Source: an uncultured Clostridia bacterium (GTDB lineage Bacteria; Bacillota; Clostridia; Lachnospirales; Lachnospiraceae). Taken from it: a stretch of 64,000 nt of DNA. The notes below the pieces were generated by a model that searched no databases, was not told where the DNA came from, and saw nothing but the letters and a program-made list of their open reading frames with translations. The first letter of the stretch is position 1, and every line of letters begins with the position of its first letter. Made by a program: the position numbers and the translations under genes. The stretch spans positions 1 to 64,000 of the forward strand of contig CALBKM010000028.1 in NCBI GenBank assembly GCA_937895705.1, written 5' to 3'. Positions 61,720 through 64,000 of this stretch are shown here, in pieces.

Positions 61720-62049
61720 GGAACTTTTCGTGTGTGGTATTGTTTTTTCATTGGGTTTCGGATGTAAGGTTTTCTAATTGCTCTAAGAAATTGTTCCTTC
61801 AAGTGACGCAACCGGCTCCAACGCGACCTCCATGTCGCGTGTCGGTTTGTTTTAACAAACGGCGCTCCGCGGGATGCGCACGATGTGCCAAGGAAAACTG
61901 CTTCGCAGTTGCACATCGGCGCGCAAAGCGACAAAGTCGCTTTGAACCATGAACGTCCTGTTCAAGCATTGCTGACAAACAACAGAGCAATAAGAAAAAC
62001 TAACATCCTACACGATAAATCAAAAACAATACCACACACGAAAAGTTCC
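61720..62049. repeat. Long-armed hairpin element B in the proS leader
   Basis: A 330-bp element closed by a perfect 28-bp inverted repeat (61720-61747 and 62022-62049). The pairing continues inward with gaps (GGATGT-AG-TTTTCT-ATTGCTCT against its complement), for about 75 bp in all. The inner part holds smaller hairpins: CAAAGCGAC/GTCGCTTTG, AACTGC/GCAGTT, CGCGAC/GTCGCG and GTTTGTT/AACAAAC. No protein. It lies just ahead of the proS ribosome site. Confidence 0.75.
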
Positions 62050-62127
62050 TTGATTACTAAAAGTCCGAAGATAAAAGTGCAAAAGAATTCATATACATTC
62101 CTCACAATTATCTTCTTCCTACGTTTG

Positions 62128-62225
62128 AGGGAACCTTTCCTTTCCGCGCGACGGCTACTGGCGTCCTAGTCGTTCTTAGAGGAGGTTTGACGGAGCGGCA
62201 GGCGGCAAAAGGAAAGTCCCCTCTA
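62128..62225. repeat. Long-armed hairpin element C
   Basis: About 98 bp between arms GAGGGAACCTTTCCTTTCCGC (62128-) and its imperfect complement ending CTTTCCTTTT on the minus strand (to 62225). The right arm coincides with the end of the T-box terminator. Core 62176-62197 matches 20 of 22 bases of the core of element A (52995-53016). Confidence 0.6.
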
Positions 62226-62486
62226 CGGGGAACCCGTAGAAGGGACCGAAATTCGTCGGCGGTACCACCCTTCTTAGCCGGTCTTTCCGGCTCTCTCACA
62301 CAGCCTCCACTGTGTTCCCCCGATATCGCAGGGTCTGCGCCGCATTTGTCACGCGGGACTCCGAGGCCGGTTCCATCCGCAAGTTCGGGAAGCTCTCAGC
62401 ATACGCCTCCGTCTCTGTACAAACTGCACTGATGTACTATTCCTCTTCTTCGTCACGTTCTTCGGATAAACCGAAATCTAATGTGT
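62208..62486 (-). promoter_or_regulatory. T-box riboswitch of proS
   Basis: A minus-strand leader with the T-box signature AGGGTGGTACCGCCGACGAA at about 62273-62254, which pairs with the uncharged tRNA 3' end, and upstream Stem I features (AAGAAGAGGAATAGTA start, GAGAGC loop). The terminator GTCCCTTCTACGGG/CCCGTAGAGGGGAC then TTTCCTTTT ends it. Given the next gene is proS, it should respond to uncharged tRNA-Pro. The specifier codon is not firmly placed (a CC-starting codon near 62375-62360 is likely). Confidence 0.85.
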
Positions 62487-62489
62487 ATC

Positions 62490-62518
62490 TTACCCGAATT
62501 TCTCGGATTTGTCAACCA
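62490..62518 (-). promoter_or_regulatory. Promoter of the T-box/proS transcript
   Basis: Minus strand TTGACA, 17 bp (AATCCGAGAAATTCGGG), TAAGAT. It lies within 35 bp of the stop of the MCP gene. Confidence 0.7.
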
Positions 62519-62522
62519 CAAA

Positions 62523-64000
62523 TTACTCACTGTAATTTCGATTTACATACGCTTCAATCTCCTTGCTGTCTTCCGGCATACGACAACCGACAATATACTC
62601 ACCGCTATTGTTAGAGCAACGAATAATACTTCCCATCAGGTATTCACCGTTTAACGGCGCAAAGTCATCAATCTCAACGGAGACCTCCTGCCCCTTCAAG
62701 TCAGCAAACGCCGGTTCTTTCACTGCAAACGCAAAACCATTGGCACTGATATTTACCATATTACCGCAACACAACAAATCCGTTTCCTTTACCCTTACGG
62801 TACACATGCTAGTAAGCGGGGCTCTCGGATATTTTCTGCGATTAAATACCTTCGGGTTTGTTTCCACGATAAGTACATAATTGCCCGCTTCGTCACTTTT
62901 GGACATCCGAATTCCGACATTTTCCCAACAATACAGTACATTATCCACTACAATACGTAACTGGCACGTTACATTCTTCACTCTTCGATCGGACAATTCA
63001 TCCACTGCAGTATCCACCGTCACAAAGACATTCTTCTCTGACCAGCTTGCCACCTCTCCCACATATTCGTTCTTTTTGTTTCCGCCTTCATGTACAAACG
63101 ACAACGCTGCTTTCATACCTTGGCGAACATCCTGTACCCCCATAAATCCGCCGACACCAAGTTCTTCCATCAGTTTTCCTACGATATTTTCGATATTCAC
63201 GGCACTAATGGCGCTCTCTTCATACTTACTGAGCATCGTCTTTGTGGTCTGTTCCGCCTCGCTGATATTACCGGTCATTACCGTCATAACATTACATACC
63301 TGTTTCATGTTGTCTGCCAGCGTCCGGTTGGAAATCTCCACTTCCTTAACCGCCTGTTCCACCACTCTGATATTGTCTCCGAGCTCTGCGGCATCCTCGG
63401 TAATCTCTGCCACGCTCTTTGTGGCATTGGATACTTTATCCATATTCAGCTGAATCAACCCCACCGTCTGCTCGATTGCTTCCATCATCTTTCCGGAAGT
63501 CTCCTCCAGATGCGCCAGGGCTTCCATAATTCTGTTGGAAGAAGTTTGTGTGCCGCTACTGAGTTCACGAATTTCATCCGCAACTACCGCAAAGCCCTTA
63601 CCGGCCTCTCCTGCTCTCGCCGCTTCGATAGACGCATTTAACGCAAGAAGATTCGTTTTGTTACTGATTCCTTCAATCGTTCCGGTTTCTTTTTTTACAT
63701 TCTTAAATTCTGTTTTAAACTCCGTCAGAATATGTTCCACTTCTGCGGAAATCTCAGCCATCTTATTGGTGGTCTCAACCACCTCTCCCAATTCCTCGGA
63801 ACTGGCATTGGCATGTCGTACGGAGGTCTCAATCGTTCCCACAACCTGCTCCATAAGCTCTGCCACATTTTTCACCTGAGTATCGATAACCGTGGTCATT
63901 TCCATAGAGGACATAGTCCGATCATTCAGGATACTGTTATTGTCCGCCAGTTCTCCCATTCCGCGCACCACGTCGTTTGCGCCCTCTTTATTTTCGTCAG
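62523..64000 (-). CDS. Methyl-accepting chemotaxis-like protein with PilZ domain, 5' end cut
   Basis: The frame is open to the right edge, so the N-terminus is missing; about 492 residues are visible. The signalling hairpin is clear (NKTNLLALNASIEAARAGEA, then GKGFAVVADEIRELS), which contacts CheA/CheW. The C-terminal ~110 residues form a PilZ domain: NRRKYPRAPLT supplies the RxxxR c-di-GMP motif and NISANGFAF the second motif. It therefore may join chemotaxis with c-di-GMP. No membrane helix is visible in the part present. Confidence 0.9.
   Translation of the reverse strand, partial: DENKEGANDVVRGMGELADNNSILNDRTMSSMEMTTVIDTQVKNVAELMEQVVGTIETSVRHANASSEELGEVVETTNKMAEISAEVEHILTEFKTEFKNVKKETGTIEGISNKTNLLALNASIEAARAGEAGKGFAVVADEIRELSSGTQTSSNRIMEALAHLEETSGKMMEAIEQTVGLIQLNMDKVSNATKSVAEITEDAAELGDNIRVVEQAVKEVEISNRTLADNMKQVCNVMTVMTGNISEAEQTTKTMLSKYEESAISAVNIENIVGKLMEELGVGGFMGVQDVRQGMKAALSFVHEGGNKKNEYVGEVASWSEKNVFVTVDTAVDELSDRRVKNVTCQLRIVVDNVLYCWENVGIRMSKSDEAGNYVLIVETNPKVFNRRKYPRAPLTSMCTVRVKETDLLCCGNMVNISANGFAFAVKEPAFADLKGQEVSVEIDDFAPLNGEYLMGSIIRCSNNSGEYIVGCRMPEDSKEIEAYVNRNYSE

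Noticed and set aside
61720..62225. tRNA or rRNA genes in the structured proS leader
   Set aside because: Hairpins are present, but no cloverleaf with T-loop GTTCRA and CCA end, and no rRNA sequence is recognisable.

Overview
The window looks like chromosome of an anaerobic, spore-forming Clostridia, most likely a Lachnospiraceae-type gut or rumen bacterium. This rests on gene content, not on a database match: a spoVT-hup-rqcP-yabP-yabQ-divIC-spoIIE-tilS sporulation and division block in Bacillus/Clostridium order, a Rex-type adhE, two [FeFe]-hydrogenase-family proteins, rubrerythrin, a T-box in front of proS, and no respiratory genes. Most genes lie on the minus strand.

Layout. 1-5.6 kb: core sporulation/division block (tilS is cut by the left edge). 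5.7-21.5 kb: AT-richer accessory island, all minus strand. From a promoter near 19.5 kb it carries a five-gene run (RipA-like membrane protein, PGDYG-like protein, two DUF4062-STAND-TPR/Sel1 giants, and a metallophosphoesterase-STAND giant). Upstream of that is a separate three-gene toxin-antitoxin-like unit (Phd/YefM-like antitoxin, HipA-type kinase, HipS-like/HIRAN protein). 21.6-22.0 kb: a stand-alone SpoVT DNA-binding-domain paralogue. 22.1-30.5 kb: a redox operon (adhE, APH-fold kinase, two thioredoxin-like ferredoxins, PAS sensory hydrogenase, PP2C phosphatase, FeFe hydrogenase) behind two Rex-like operators. 30.5-31.6 kb: an HPr-like gene and an AraC regulator. 31.7-40.8 kb: lactose/galactose operon (GPH permease, split LacLM beta-galactosidase, galK, galE, galT) with a divergent AraC activator. 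41-44.6 kb: a second small accessory island with an AbiF-like HEPN protein, adjacent structured RNAs, a five-unit 22-bp iteron array and two more SpoVT paralogues. 44.6-64 kb: housekeeping and transport genes (lipoproteins, YhhN, HAD phosphatase, cytoplasmic GH10, uracil permease, rubrerythrin, Y-family polymerase, PII/DUF1538 pair, EamA exporter, amino-acid ABC transporter, proS) and a PilZ-type MCP cut by the right edge.

The most notable items: (1) the STAND giant-gene operon, whose two DUF4062 members share a nearly identical effector/NTPase front but have different sensor tails, next to a metallophosphoesterase-STAND fusion; (2) truncated copies of the spoVT 5' end, each keeping a perfect sigma-G-type promoter, as same-orientation repeats at the borders of both accessory islands; (3) an AbiF-like gene with a terminator-like small RNA in its leader; (4) a tripartite kinase toxin-antitoxin unit with a HIRAN fusion; (5) long-armed hairpin elements at 52.9 kb and in the proS leader, two sharing a 22-nt core but with different self-complementary arms; (6) twin Rex operators ahead of an ethanol/hydrogen operon containing a sensory hydrogenase. 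No tRNA, rRNA, CRISPR array, transposase or integrase was seen.
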